Positions 43,658 to 53,082 of a stretch of 64,000 nucleotides of DNA are shown one piece after another. The stretch lies in contig NZ_JQML01000001.1 in the NCBI RefSeq assembly GCF_000744705.1, forward strand, positions 7,326,017-7,390,016, given 5' to 3'. Positions within the stretch are counted from its first letter, which is position 1. Each line of letters opens with the position of its first letter. The DNA comes from Streptacidiphilus albus JL83 (lineage in GTDB: Bacteria; Actinomycetota; Actinomycetes; Streptomycetales; Streptomycetaceae). Below the pieces are notes generated by a model. It was not told where the DNA came from. It worked only from the letters and a program-made list of their open reading frames with translations, and made no database searches. A program made the position numbers and the translations under genes.

Positions 43658-46600
43658 ATGGCACTTGGGCTATCACGCAGATCCTTCCTGGCGGCGTCCG
43701 CGGCAGCGGTCGTCGCCCGAGCGGTGGCAGTGCCGCTCCCCGCCCGGGCAGCAACGGGCACCGTGGTGACAGTCGACGCGAGTGCGCCGGTCGCGGCTCC
43801 GGCGACGGGTTCCCTGCAAATGGGAACCAGCGCTGCGGTCACCTCGCCGTCCGGCCAGACGCTGACCGTCAACAGCCAGTACCTGTCATTGAACGGCACG
43901 CCCTGGCTGCCGGTCTCAGGCGAGTTCCACTACTCGCGGGTGCCGTCCTCGCAGTGGGAGACCGAGCTGCGGAAGATGAAGGCGGCCGGAGTTCAGATCA
44001 TCACCAGCTATGTCATCTGGATCCACCACGAGGAAGTCCAGGGCCAGTACCTGTTCACGGGCGACTGCGACGTCCAGCAGTTCGTCACCCTGTGCGGGCA
44101 GCTGGGCCTGCGCGTCCTGCTTCGCATCGGACCGTGGGTGCACGCCGAGGTCCGCAACGGAGGCCTCCCCGACTGGGTGCTCACGCAGAGCACACCGCGC
44201 AGCAACAACACCGCCTACCTGGGATTCGTCACCTCGTTCTGGACGCAACTGGCCAACCGCGTCAGCAGCCTGGTCTGGAAGGCCGGAGGACCGGTCATCG
44301 GGGTGCAGCTGGAGAACGAGTACAGCGGCAGTGCCTCCCACATCGCGACCCTGAAGTCGATGGCCGGCTCGCTGGGACTGGACGTACCCCTCTACACGGT
44401 CACTGCCTGGAACGGTGCCAACTACCCCGCGCTCCAGGTGCTGCCGATGTTCGGCGGCTACCAGGACGCTCCGTGGGACACCATCGTGACAGCCTCCGCG
44501 CCGAACGAGACCTACTCCTTCCGGTTCTTCAGCCGCGAGAACGGCCAGGACGGCTATCCCGACAAGGCAGACGGCGGGGCCGTCCCGAATCCCCAGTCCC
44601 AGTTGAGCTCCTCCTACCCGTTCCTGACCGCGGAGTACGGGTGCGGCACGGCAGCGATGTACCGCCGCCGCATCGCGCTGAACCTGCCCGATGACATCGC
44701 TGCGACCATCCCGGTGCAGCTCGGGTCCGGTGTGAACCTCTACGGCCACTACATGTTCCACGGCGGACGCAATCCGCTGGGCAGCACCGAGACGTTGCAG
44801 GAGTCGACGGCGAGCAACGGCTTCAACGACCTGCCGATCATCAACTACGACTACCAGTCCGCGCTGGGCCAGTTCGGCGAACAGCGGCCCACCCTGGGCC
44901 GGATCAAGCTCTACCACTACTTCCTCAACGCCTTCGGCTCCGACCTGGCCCCCATGAGCTACCGGCAGCCGTCCGCGATCGCAGGCGGCTCCGCCGACTT
45001 GAGCAGTCTGCGCTGGTCGGCACGGTCCGACGGCAGCAGCGGCTTCGTCTTCGTGAACAACTATGTACGCCAGTACGCCATGGCCAGCCATCCCGGGATT
45101 CAGTTCCAGGTGCAGTTCGCCGACGAGACGGTCACGTTTCCGAGCAGCGGGGTGACCATCGACGACGGGGCGTACTTCATCTGGCCGGTCAACTTCGCCC
45201 TCGCCGACGCCCGCCTGTCCTACGCCAGCGCCCAGCCCGTCACCTCGCTGACCGCGTTCGGCCGCCAGGTGTACGTGTTCGTCGCCCAGAACGGGATCAC
45301 CCCCGAGTTCGCGTTCACGGGCAGCACCGTGAGCCGTGTCCAGGCGAGTACCGGCCAGGTGGGCACCGACAGCGCAGGGCGTACCGTGGTCACGGGCCTG
45401 ACCCCGGGAACCGACATCGCCATGCAGGTCACCACCGCGTCCGGTACCAAGGTTGACGTGCTCGTACTGACCCAGGCACAGGCCGACCAGCTGTGGCGCC
45501 TGACCGTCAACGGCACCGACGTGCTCCTGCTGACGTCCCACCAGTTCAACGCCACGGCATCCGGGTTCACCTTCACCTCCCCGGGCATGCCGCAGTTCGA
45601 GTTCGGCACCTACCCCGACCTCACCGTCACCGCCCCAGGCGCCAGCACGTTCGCACCGGCGGGCACCGATGGCGTCTTCACCCGATACACCGGCACGGTC
45701 GCGGCCCAGCAGATCATAGTGTCCTCCACCCAGACCCGCACGCCGGGGCTCGCCCCGGCCGTGCTGAAGGGGGGTCAGGCCAAGGGCGCCTTGGAACCGA
45801 CCGAGGCCGTGATCAGCGCCACGCAGGGCGAGTGGAGCCTGGCGGTGCCCTGGTCCCAGGTGACCGGTGCCACGGACGCCTACCTGACCGTCACCTACGC
45901 GGGCGACCTGGCCCGGATCTACTCCGGAGACCTCCTGCTCGACGACCACTTCTACAATGGGCAGCCCTGGTCCGTCAGCCTTAGTCAACTGGCCCAGCAG
46001 GCGGACCTGACCGCGCCACTGACCTTGGCCATCATGCCGCTGCGCTCGGACGCGCCCATCTACCTGCAGTCAGGCGCGGCCCCCGCGTACGACAGCAACG
46101 GGCAGGCATGCGCCTTGAACGGCCTGGCGGCGGCGCCTCTGTACGAGCTGGACGTGACGGCCGCGGTGCCGACGTTCCCAGTCAACGGCGTGTACGAGCT
46201 GATCTGCGGCGCCGGCGGCGAGGTCCTGGACAACGGCAGCTCCACGGCCAAAGGCGCCCCCGTCATGCAGTGGGCCGCGAACGGCGGCAAACAGCAGCAC
46301 TGGACGCTCACCAACATCGAGGCCGGCTACTACTCCCTGGTCTGCGCGTACAGCGGCATGGCCCTGGACAACAACAACTCGACGACCAGCGGTAGCGCGG
46401 TGGTGCAGCACACCAACAACGGACTGCCCGCGCAGCACTGGACCATCGTCGACCTCGGCAACGGCTCCAGTCAGCTGATCAGCCGCGTCAGCGGTATGGC
46501 CCTGGACAACGGCGGCACCTCCGGGAACGGGGCCGCGATAGTGCAGAAGCTACCCGCAGCCGTGGCGGCGCAGCAGTGGAAACTCGTGAAGGTCGGCTGA
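43658..46600 (+). CDS. Secreted GH35 beta-galactosidase with ricin-type lectin domain, 980 aa
   Basis: ATG with AAGGGA eight bases upstream. The N-terminus LSRRSFLAASAAAVVARA is a twin-arginine (Tat) signal. The GH35 barrel starts at about residue 85 (GEFHYSRVPSSQWETELRKM). The acid/base Glu is in GVQLENEYSG (about 219) and the nucleophile Glu in LTAEYGCGT (about 325). Beta-sandwich domains follow. The last 140 residues are a ricin-B-type beta-trefoil with three repeats (GEVLDNGSSTAKGAPVMQW, GMALDNNNSTTSGSAVVQH, GMALDNGGTSGNGAAIVQK). It should remove galactose from plant galactans or rhamnogalacturonan side chains outside the cell. Confidence 0.9.
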   Translation: MALGLSRRSFLAASAAAVVARAVAVPLPARAATGTVVTVDASAPVAAPATGSLQMGTSAAVTSPSGQTLTVNSQYLSLNGTPWLPVSGEFHYSRVPSSQWETELRKMKAAGVQIITSYVIWIHHEEVQGQYLFTGDCDVQQFVTLCGQLGLRVLLRIGPWVHAEVRNGGLPDWVLTQSTPRSNNTAYLGFVTSFWTQLANRVSSLVWKAGGPVIGVQLENEYSGSASHIATLKSMAGSLGLDVPLYTVTAWNGANYPALQVLPMFGGYQDAPWDTIVTASAPNETYSFRFFSRENGQDGYPDKADGGAVPNPQSQLSSSYPFLTAEYGCGTAAMYRRRIALNLPDDIAATIPVQLGSGVNLYGHYMFHGGRNPLGSTETLQESTASNGFNDLPIINYDYQSALGQFGEQRPTLGRIKLYHYFLNAFGSDLAPMSYRQPSAIAGGSADLSSLRWSARSDGSSGFVFVNNYVRQYAMASHPGIQFQVQFADETVTFPSSGVTIDDGAYFIWPVNFALADARLSYASAQPVTSLTAFGRQVYVFVAQNGITPEFAFTGSTVSRVQASTGQVGTDSAGRTVVTGLTPGTDIAMQVTTASGTKVDVLVLTQAQADQLWRLTVNGTDVLLLTSHQFNATASGFTFTSPGMPQFEFGTYPDLTVTAPGASTFAPAGTDGVFTRYTGTVAAQQIIVSSTQTRTPGLAPAVLKGGQAKGALEPTEAVISATQGEWSLAVPWSQVTGATDAYLTVTYAGDLARIYSGDLLLDDHFYNGQPWSVSLSQLAQQADLTAPLTLAIMPLRSDAPIYLQSGAAPAYDSNGQACALNGLAAAPLYELDVTAAVPTFPVNGVYELICGAGGEVLDNGSSTAKGAPVMQWAANGGKQQHWTLTNIEAGYYSLVCAYSGMALDNNNSTTSGSAVVQHTNNGLPAQHWTIVDLGNGSSQLISRVSGMALDNGGTSGNGAAIVQKLPAAVAAQQWKLVKVG

Positions 46601-46680
46601 CTTTCCCGCCGAACACAGGAAGCTCCGGAGATTACAGCCCGCTGAACTTCCCGACCCTCATCAGATCGCGTTCTTCTTTT

Positions 46681-46708
46681 GTGCTAGCCAAGGAGCGTTC
46701 AGGGCTAA
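46681..46708 (+). promoter_or_regulatory. AraC-type direct-repeat site upstream of the beta-helix gene
   Basis: GTGCTAGC then GGCTAA, GCTA cores 21 bp apart, 124 bases before the start codon at 46832. Same motif as at 43473 and 50672. Confidence 0.55.
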
Positions 46709-46831
46709 TCCTCTCCTGTATCGCCGCAGTAGTTTCTGCCGCTGAAAGCGCAGCAGCAACGGCACCGCAGCACGGGTCCGCCTGTTCATCATCTTGCCCA
46801 CCGCAAACATCCCGGAAAGGTATGTCAAAGC

Positions 46832-49228
46832 ATGACTCGGAGAAGCATCGCCTCCCTGGTGAGCCGACTGCTCGCCCTCGTAATAGCCGCGTCCGGATTG
46901 GTCGTCGGCACGTCCGTCGCAGCCCACGCCGATTCAACGACCTACACGATTGCCACCCAGGCCGACTTCACCGCGGCCAGCGCGCGTACCTATCAGCCGG
47001 GCGACCAGATCCTGCTCGAACGAGGAGTCTCGTTCAGCGGCAGCCTCGTCCTCCAGGGATCCGGCACCACAGCCGCACCCATCACGATCGACGCGACCGG
47101 CACCGGGGCCGCGCCGGCCATCACCGCTGTCGGCGCTACCTCGGCGATCCAGCTCATCGGCGTCTCGAACTACGTCGTACAGAATCTTGACATCAGTGCC
47201 CCGTCCGGCGCGGGGATCGAAGTCCAATTGGCCGCGAGTCCGACTTCCGGTGTGTCCGGGATAACGATCCGCCACAACGTGTTCCACAACATCCAGAACA
47301 CCGTGGACAACACTCGCCAGCTCTCGCCTGAATACAATGCGGTGGAGAACAAGGCGGCCGTCATGATCGGCACCTGGCACAACATATACGCCGACATGAC
47401 GAACTACGCCATCTCCGACGTGACCGTGGACAGCAACGAGTTCTACGGCGTGCACAACGGGGTCTACGTCGGCGGCAATGAATCCCAAGCCTACGGAAGC
47501 TACTCCGACAAGCCACGCAACAGCAATATCACGACCGAGAACAACTACTTCCACGACATCATCGGTGAAGGCACCGTCTATCTGGGCACGGTCAACAGCC
47601 TCATCACTGACAACTCGTACATCAATGTCTCGCACGACCCAGGGACGCACGTCGCGCCGGTGTGGATGGTGGGCAGCTCGTACATCACCATCCAGCGCAA
47701 CAAGATCGTCGATGCGGTCCCGAGCGACGGCATGGCCGTGGACTTCGACTGGCGAACGGACAACTCGGTCTACCAGTACAACTACTCCGAGCGAAACGGC
47801 GAGTTCGCCTATCCCTGCAGCGTGTACGACAACTACAACAACGTCATCCGCTACAACATCTCCTATGACGATGTCACCCCCAGTGAAAACTGCTACGACT
47901 CCAACGGAGGTGAGATCAACCTCCAGGTCTACAACAACACACTGGTGAACTTCGCCGGATGGAACCTGCACGCCGTCAACGCGACCTTCACGAACAACAT
48001 CATCGATTACGCCAGCACCAGCGACACCATTGCGGTCACCGGAAGCGCGACGTTCAGTCACAACCTGTACGTCAACCACACGGGCACCGAGACAGGCGCG
48101 GTGAACGTCACTGACCCGCTGTTCGTTCACCCCGGAGTCGACCCGCAGGGTTTCAAGCTGCAGAGCACCTCGCCGGCCATCGGCGCCGGAGCCGTGGTAG
48201 CCGATAACGGCTCGGTCGACTACTTCGGTGACGCGGTGCCCTCCACCTCGGCTCCGGACATCGGCGCGTCCCAGTACTCCGCGGCCGACGCGCCCGCGAG
48301 CTCGGAGTGGAACCTGGCCGAAGGTGCGACCATCACCGCGTCGAGCGCGGTCACCGGCAGCAGTTGGACCACCGATGCCCTGAACAACGGCCAGACGCAC
48401 AGCTACGCCCCCTACGGGCCCAACCACCTCGGCTACGCGTCCTCCAGCAGCCTGACGACCAACCACACCGAGTGGGTCACCGTCGACTTCGGCTCCCAGC
48501 GCACCTTCAACAAGGTGGTGCTCTACCCACGCACCGACAACGGGACCACCGGCACCGACTTCCCCAGCGCCTTCCAGATCCAGGTCTGGAACGGGGCGAG
48601 CTGGGTCACCCGGGTCAGCAAGACCGGCTACCTCCTGGACGATCTGGGTGGCCAGGAGTTCACCTGGGGCCGCGACGACTACACGAACAAGATCCGGATC
48701 AACGCCACCACCCTGACCAACGGCGCCGGCGACTACCGGCTGGAACTCGCCGGCCTCCAGGTCTTCGACGACAGCAACCTCGCCGCGGGCACCTCGGGAG
48801 CGACCGTCCAAACCTCCAGCTCCGCCTACGGCAGCGGCTGGCTCCCGGCCGACCTCGTGGACGGATTCACCGCTTCGGTCGGCGGAGAACTGGGCTGGTC
48901 CTCGGCGACCGGTATCACCACTCAGCACAGCGAGTGGGCGGAAATCGACCTCCCCGGCATCCAGACGTTCAGCCAGGTGATCATCTATCCCCGAAACGAC
49001 GCGGGAGAGGTCGGCGCGGGCTTCCCGACCAGCTTCGAGATCCAGGTGTGGGACGGGACTTACTGGGAAACGCGCGTGACCGAGACGGATTATCCGACAC
49101 CAACCACTGCGCAGACCTTCACTTGGGGACACAGCGACACCACCGACAAGATCCGCATCGTCGGCACCGCGCTTTCACAGGTGGGCACCGACTATGTCAT
49201 GCAGCTCGCTGAGGTCCAAGTCTCCTAA
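46832..49228 (+). CDS. Secreted right-handed beta-helix (pectate-lyase-like) protein with two F5/8C domains, 798 aa
   Basis: Signal peptide LLALVIAASGLVVGTSVAAHA, cleaved about residue 33. Residues about 35-480 form a parallel beta-helix: DQILLERGVSFSGSLVLQGS, then repeated N/D-rich rungs such as ITIRHNVFHNIQNT, VTVDSNEFYGVHNGVYVGGN and ITIQRNKIVDAVPSDG. This architecture is shared by polysaccharide lyases and polygalacturonase-like enzymes; no catalytic triad can be assigned with confidence. Two F5/8-type C (CBM32-like) domains follow (about 490-640, 650-798; each with EWVTVDFGSQRTFNKVVLYP-like cores). GGAAAGG lies 11 bases upstream of the ATG. It probably cleaves or binds pectic polymers. 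Confidence 0.85.
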   Translation: MTRRSIASLVSRLLALVIAASGLVVGTSVAAHADSTTYTIATQADFTAASARTYQPGDQILLERGVSFSGSLVLQGSGTTAAPITIDATGTGAAPAITAVGATSAIQLIGVSNYVVQNLDISAPSGAGIEVQLAASPTSGVSGITIRHNVFHNIQNTVDNTRQLSPEYNAVENKAAVMIGTWHNIYADMTNYAISDVTVDSNEFYGVHNGVYVGGNESQAYGSYSDKPRNSNITTENNYFHDIIGEGTVYLGTVNSLITDNSYINVSHDPGTHVAPVWMVGSSYITIQRNKIVDAVPSDGMAVDFDWRTDNSVYQYNYSERNGEFAYPCSVYDNYNNVIRYNISYDDVTPSENCYDSNGGEINLQVYNNTLVNFAGWNLHAVNATFTNNIIDYASTSDTIAVTGSATFSHNLYVNHTGTETGAVNVTDPLFVHPGVDPQGFKLQSTSPAIGAGAVVADNGSVDYFGDAVPSTSAPDIGASQYSAADAPASSEWNLAEGATITASSAVTGSSWTTDALNNGQTHSYAPYGPNHLGYASSSSLTTNHTEWVTVDFGSQRTFNKVVLYPRTDNGTTGTDFPSAFQIQVWNGASWVTRVSKTGYLLDDLGGQEFTWGRDDYTNKIRINATTLTNGAGDYRLELAGLQVFDDSNLAAGTSGATVQTSSSAYGSGWLPADLVDGFTASVGGELGWSSATGITTQHSEWAEIDLPGIQTFSQVIIYPRNDAGEVGAGFPTSFEIQVWDGTYWETRVTETDYPTPTTAQTFTWGHSDTTDKIRIVGTALSQVGTDYVMQLAEVQVS

Positions 49229-49360
49229 ACGAATCGCCGCGACCGCCGGTATTTCCGGCGGTCGCGGGTCGTGGATCCATCCGCTCTACGCCACGCGAGA
49301 ACTGGAGCAGCAAGCTCTCGAAGCGGTCCAACCACGTGTTCAGGGACGCTCGAACCGCCG

Positions 49361-49529
49361 GGCTCAGGTGCCAGCGCGACACCGATCACGCTCGACTCCT
49401 ACGCGACCACTGCCAACCACGACCGTCCGATCGTCAACGGTGGCTCCGGCGTCGGCGCCTTCGTGCTGTCGAACCAGCAGGACTGGACGGTGCAGAACCT
49501 GGAGTCGCCGTCGGCGATCGGGTACGCGT
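49361..49529 (+). pseudogene. Fragment of a beta-helix polysaccharide lyase gene
   Basis: In one frame ATPITLDSYATTANHDRPIV, NGGSGVGAFVLSNQQDWTVQ, NLE resembles the second rung region of secreted beta-helix proteins like the gene at 46832 (TAAPITIDATGTG...YVVQNLDIS). No start or continuation is present. The rest of 49229-49682 holds nothing recognisable. It points to a lost paralogue between the lyase gene and the AraC gene. Confidence 0.5.
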
Positions 49530-49682
49530 TTCAAGGTGCTCGCCCATCAGGCCGTGGTGCGAGATCCCTTCGAAAAGCTGGACGACACCGCGCAGGTGCA
49601 CGCGGCGACGGTATCGCGCCGAGGCTGTCGCTGCGCACTCCGCAGGACAAAGAGGCCGCAGTCCCTGGGGGCCTGCTACGCC

Positions 49683-50570
49683 TCAGTCCCGGATGCCGCG
49701 GAGCCGGTAGGTGCTGGGGCTGAGGCCGTAGTGTGCTTTGAAGCGCCGGGCGAAGTAGTTCTGGTCGGCGCAGCCGACAGCCTCGCTGACCTGCGCCACC
49801 GACTGGTCGGTGCGTCCCAGCAGGACGGCGGCTGTCTCCATGCGGTAGTGCGCCAGGTAGGCCATGGGCGGCAGTCCTGTGGCGGACTTGAAGACCCGTC
49901 CGAGATAGTTCGGGGCGAGGTGCAACTGCTCCGCGAGCTCGGCCAGCGACCAGTCGTGCGCGATTCGCGATTCGAACAGCCGGATGGCCCGCACCACGGC
50001 CGGATGGGTGGGCTCCTGCGCAGTGGACAGGCTGTCGCCGTCCTGGCCGACGCCGCGCGCCAGGTGCCCTAGAACGAGGGCCAGCCGGCCGACGATGTCG
50101 GCGCGGTGCGAGCCGGACGGCACGGCTCGCAGGTCCTCCAGGGCGTCCAGATGCACCACGCAGCTCGCGAGGTCGGTGTGGTCCAGGCGCAACTGCAGCA
50201 CGCCGCCCTGTCCGGGGGCGTAGGGGCCGTCCCAGAGCAACTGGCTGAGCAGGGAGTCCTCACGTGTCCAGGCCAGCTCCCGGTGGAGCAGCTCGACGCC
50301 GAAGCAGCAGTTCACCACCTGGAGGTCGGAGCACTCCTCAAGGGCGTGCCATGCGCCTGGGCGCAGGACCATGATGTCGCCGATGGCCAGCTCATGACGG
50401 CCGAGCTGTGACAGGTGGACGCCCTCGCCGCCGATCACGAACATGACCTCGATGAAGCTATGGGTGTGCACCGGGTGAAGCCGGGCGTGCACATGGTGGC
50501 CCGCGCCGGCCAGCACGTCGTCGGTGAAATAGATCAGCCCGTTCTCAAGTGCCACGGGGAGTTCAGTCAT
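49683..50570 (-). CDS. AraC family transcriptional regulator, 295 aa
   Basis: N-terminal cupin-type sugar-binding domain: HPVHTHSFIEVMFVIGGEG, then LAIGDIMVLRPGAWHAL. The C-terminal pair of HTH motifs is standard: DWSLAELAEQLHLAPNYLGR then VFKSATGLPPMAYLAHYRME, and SVAQVSEAVGCADQNYFARR then FKAHYGLSPSTYR. ATG at 50570. It is divergent from the GH78 gene. Members of this subfamily activate sugar-utilisation genes when a mono- or oligosaccharide binds the cupin. The shared direct repeats near the GH35, beta-helix and GH78 genes are its likely sites. Confidence 0.92.
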   Translation of the reverse strand: MTELPVALENGLIYFTDDVLAGAGHHVHARLHPVHTHSFIEVMFVIGGEGVHLSQLGRHELAIGDIMVLRPGAWHALEECSDLQVVNCCFGVELLHRELAWTREDSLLSQLLWDGPYAPGQGGVLQLRLDHTDLASCVVHLDALEDLRAVPSGSHRADIVGRLALVLGHLARGVGQDGDSLSTAQEPTHPAVVRAIRLFESRIAHDWSLAELAEQLHLAPNYLGRVFKSATGLPPMAYLAHYRMETAAVLLGRTDQSVAQVSEAVGCADQNYFARRFKAHYGLSPSTYRLRGIRD

Positions 50571-50671
50571 GCGGGAGACGGTAGCCCGCAGGGCGGCCGT
50601 TGCAAAGAGTGCGGGCGAACCTATGGCCCGTTGCACCTCAGAGCCTCGTTCCGGATCGCAGGGTGTATTTC

Positions 50672-50699
50672 GTGCTAGCGGTGGTTGGACACGGGCTAA
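50672..50699 (+). promoter_or_regulatory. AraC-type direct-repeat site in the AraC-GH78 divergent region
   Basis: GTGCTAGC then GGCTAA, GCTA cores 21 bp apart. The proximal half ends 33 bases before the GH78 start codon, about where a -35 box would lie if the mRNA is nearly leaderless; this is the usual placement for activation by AraC proteins. Confidence 0.6.
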
Positions 50700-50732
50700 C
50701 CCCTGCTGCTGTCCGACGCGCATCATCGCTGC

Positions 50733-53033
50733 GTGCCAGAGAATGAAACACCACGGAAACGAACAGCGGCCAGTACGCGAAACTGGGCCGCCCACTGGAT
50801 CGGTAACCCAGCCTGGGAGCAGGCGGTTGCGGCCGGAGGGCCGGGCGCAGCCGCACTGCCGGTATTCGCTGCGGACTTCGGGCTCGACTTCCCGCTGCGC
50901 AGCGCGAAGCTGAGGTTGACCGCGCTGGGCGTGTACGACGCCACCGTGAACGGGCTGCCGGTCGGCGCAGCTGTCCTGGAGCCGCCGCACACCGACTACC
51001 GGACCCGGCTCGTGTACGCGACGTACGACATCACCGGTCTGCTCCACCAAGGGGAGAACACGCTGTCCGTCGAAGTCGGCCCGGGTATGGCGCATGTGCC
51101 GCCAACGCCTGGCCGGTACCAGAAACTGGTGCGCTCCGACGGGCCGCCGCGGCTGCTCGCGGAACTGGAGATCAGCCACACGGACGGCACCGCGAGCACG
51201 ATCGCGACCGGCGCGTCCTGGCGCACGGCGCTCGGGCGCACCACGTTCTCCGGCTGGTACGGCGGCGAGGACCACGACGCAGGCCGCAGCCTGGAGGACT
51301 GGCTGCCAGTGGCGGACCTGGGCTCGGCCGACGACGGCCCCGTACTCACTCCGCGCCGCTCGCCGACGGTAGAACCGGTGGACACCTTGGCTGTTCAGGC
51401 GGTCACCGAGCCGCGGCCCGGCACGTACGTTTTCGACTTCGGCGTGAACTTCGCGGGCTGGCAACAGCTTTCCGTGTCGGGACCGGCGGGGGCCGTCGTC
51501 ACCATGCGACCCGGTGAACTGCTCGCGGCTGACGGGACGGTCGTCCAGGACCTGAATGGCACCGGCGGCCCGATCTGGGACACCTACACGCTCGCCGGAG
51601 GCGGCCTGGAGACCTGGCATCCGCGCTTCCGCTACCACGGTCTGCGATACCTGCAGGTGGAGGGGCTTCCTGGTAAGCCGACCCACGACACGGTCACCGG
51701 CATCGTGCTGCGCACGGCGAATGAGAAGACCGGCTCGTTCAGCTGCTCCAGCGCTCTGCTCACCGGCCTGCACACGATCATCGACCGCGCGATCCAGTCC
51801 AACATGTACTCGGTACCGACCGACTGTCCGCACCGGGAGAAGCTCGGGTGGCTGGAGCAGGCCCACCTGGTGTTCGGCCCGCTCGCGTTCGGCTACGACG
51901 TGGCCGACTACCTCCGCGACTTCGTCCAGGTCATCGCCGAGGCACAGACCCCGGACGGCCTGGTGCCGAGCATCGTGCCGGAGTACACCGCCTTCGAGGG
52001 CGGATTCCGGGACGACCCGAACTGGGGAAGCGCCCTCGTCCTGGTCCCGTGGGCCCTCTACCAGGAGTACGGGGACACAGAGACGGCGCGGGAGCACTAC
52101 CCGGCGATGGTGCGCTACCTCGACTACCTGGCCGGGACGGCCCAGGGGAACCTGCTCGACCACGGCCTGGGGGACTGGGCCGCGGTCGACGAGAGCACCC
52201 CGACCGGAATCACTGCGAGCTTCGGCTACCACCGCGCCGCCGCGGCGATGGCCAGGATCGCCGCCCTGATCGACCGCCCCGACGACGCCACGCACTGGGC
52301 CGAACTCACCGACAAGATCGCTGCCGCCTTCAACGCCGCTTACTTCCGGCAGGAGGAGGGCACCTACGGCACCGGAAGCCAGGCCTGCGACGCCCTCGCC
52401 CTGGACCTCGGCGTGGTCCCCGAACTCGACCGCCAGCGGGTTCTCGACCATCTGGTCGCCGATATCCGGACGCACGGGAACCACCTGACGGTCGGTGAGA
52501 TCCCGCTGCCCTCAGTACTGCGAGTCCTCTCGGCCGCCGGGCGCCATGACGTGATCTGGGATGTCGTCACCGGGTCCGACTACCCCGGCTACGGCCATCT
52601 GGTCGGCTCGGGAGCCGCCTCACTGCCGGAGTACTGGGACGGTCCCGAAGGGCACGGATCGCAGAACCACTTCATGCTCGGGGCGGTCGACGACTGGCTC
52701 ACCGGCTGCCTGGCCGGCCTCGGCCAGAGCGCCCAGTCTGTGGCCTACGGCAACCTGGTGATACGCCCGGTCCTGGCCGGCGACCTGGCCGAGGTCACCG
52801 CGCAGACCCGCACCGCTCGCGGCATCGTACGCAGCCACTGGCGCTCCACCGATGGCGCCTTCAATATGGACGTCACCATTCCGCCGGGGCCCGACGCAAC
52901 GGTCTTCGTTCCGTTGCGCCCCGCGCATGCCCAAGTCGTGGCACCCGCAGGAGCCCAGCTGGTCGGGACCGCCGACGGCTATGCCGGCTACCGGGTGGGA
53001 CCGGGCGACTGGACCTTCCACAGCTTCTGCTGA
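50733..53033 (+). CDS. GH78 alpha-L-rhamnosidase, cytoplasmic, 766 aa
   Basis: GTG start without an obvious ribosome site, possibly leaderless. The N-terminal beta domains (AKLRLTALGVYDATVNGLPV, LEPPHTDYRTRLVYATYDIT) are those of bacterial GH78 enzymes. The catalytic (alpha/alpha)6 barrel begins near residue 340 with SNMYSVPTDCPHREKLGWLE, matching the family motif DCP-x-R-E/D-x-x-GW, and includes HGLGDWAAVDE. A C-terminal beta-sandwich follows. No signal peptide is present, so it acts inside the cell on imported rhamno-oligosaccharides or glycosides. It is followed by the transporter genes in the same direction, suggesting one operon. Confidence 0.92.
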   Translation: MPENETPRKRTAASTRNWAAHWIGNPAWEQAVAAGGPGAAALPVFAADFGLDFPLRSAKLRLTALGVYDATVNGLPVGAAVLEPPHTDYRTRLVYATYDITGLLHQGENTLSVEVGPGMAHVPPTPGRYQKLVRSDGPPRLLAELEISHTDGTASTIATGASWRTALGRTTFSGWYGGEDHDAGRSLEDWLPVADLGSADDGPVLTPRRSPTVEPVDTLAVQAVTEPRPGTYVFDFGVNFAGWQQLSVSGPAGAVVTMRPGELLAADGTVVQDLNGTGGPIWDTYTLAGGGLETWHPRFRYHGLRYLQVEGLPGKPTHDTVTGIVLRTANEKTGSFSCSSALLTGLHTIIDRAIQSNMYSVPTDCPHREKLGWLEQAHLVFGPLAFGYDVADYLRDFVQVIAEAQTPDGLVPSIVPEYTAFEGGFRDDPNWGSALVLVPWALYQEYGDTETAREHYPAMVRYLDYLAGTAQGNLLDHGLGDWAAVDESTPTGITASFGYHRAAAAMARIAALIDRPDDATHWAELTDKIAAAFNAAYFRQEEGTYGTGSQACDALALDLGVVPELDRQRVLDHLVADIRTHGNHLTVGEIPLPSVLRVLSAAGRHDVIWDVVTGSDYPGYGHLVGSGAASLPEYWDGPEGHGSQNHFMLGAVDDWLTGCLAGLGQSAQSVAYGNLVIRPVLAGDLAEVTAQTRTARGIVRSHWRSTDGAFNMDVTIPPGPDATVFVPLRPAHAQVVAPAGAQLVGTADGYAGYRVGPGDWTFHSFC

Positions 53034-53082
53034 GCACCTTCTGCTCTGCTTCCTCACGAACCCACACAGAAATGAAGAGATC

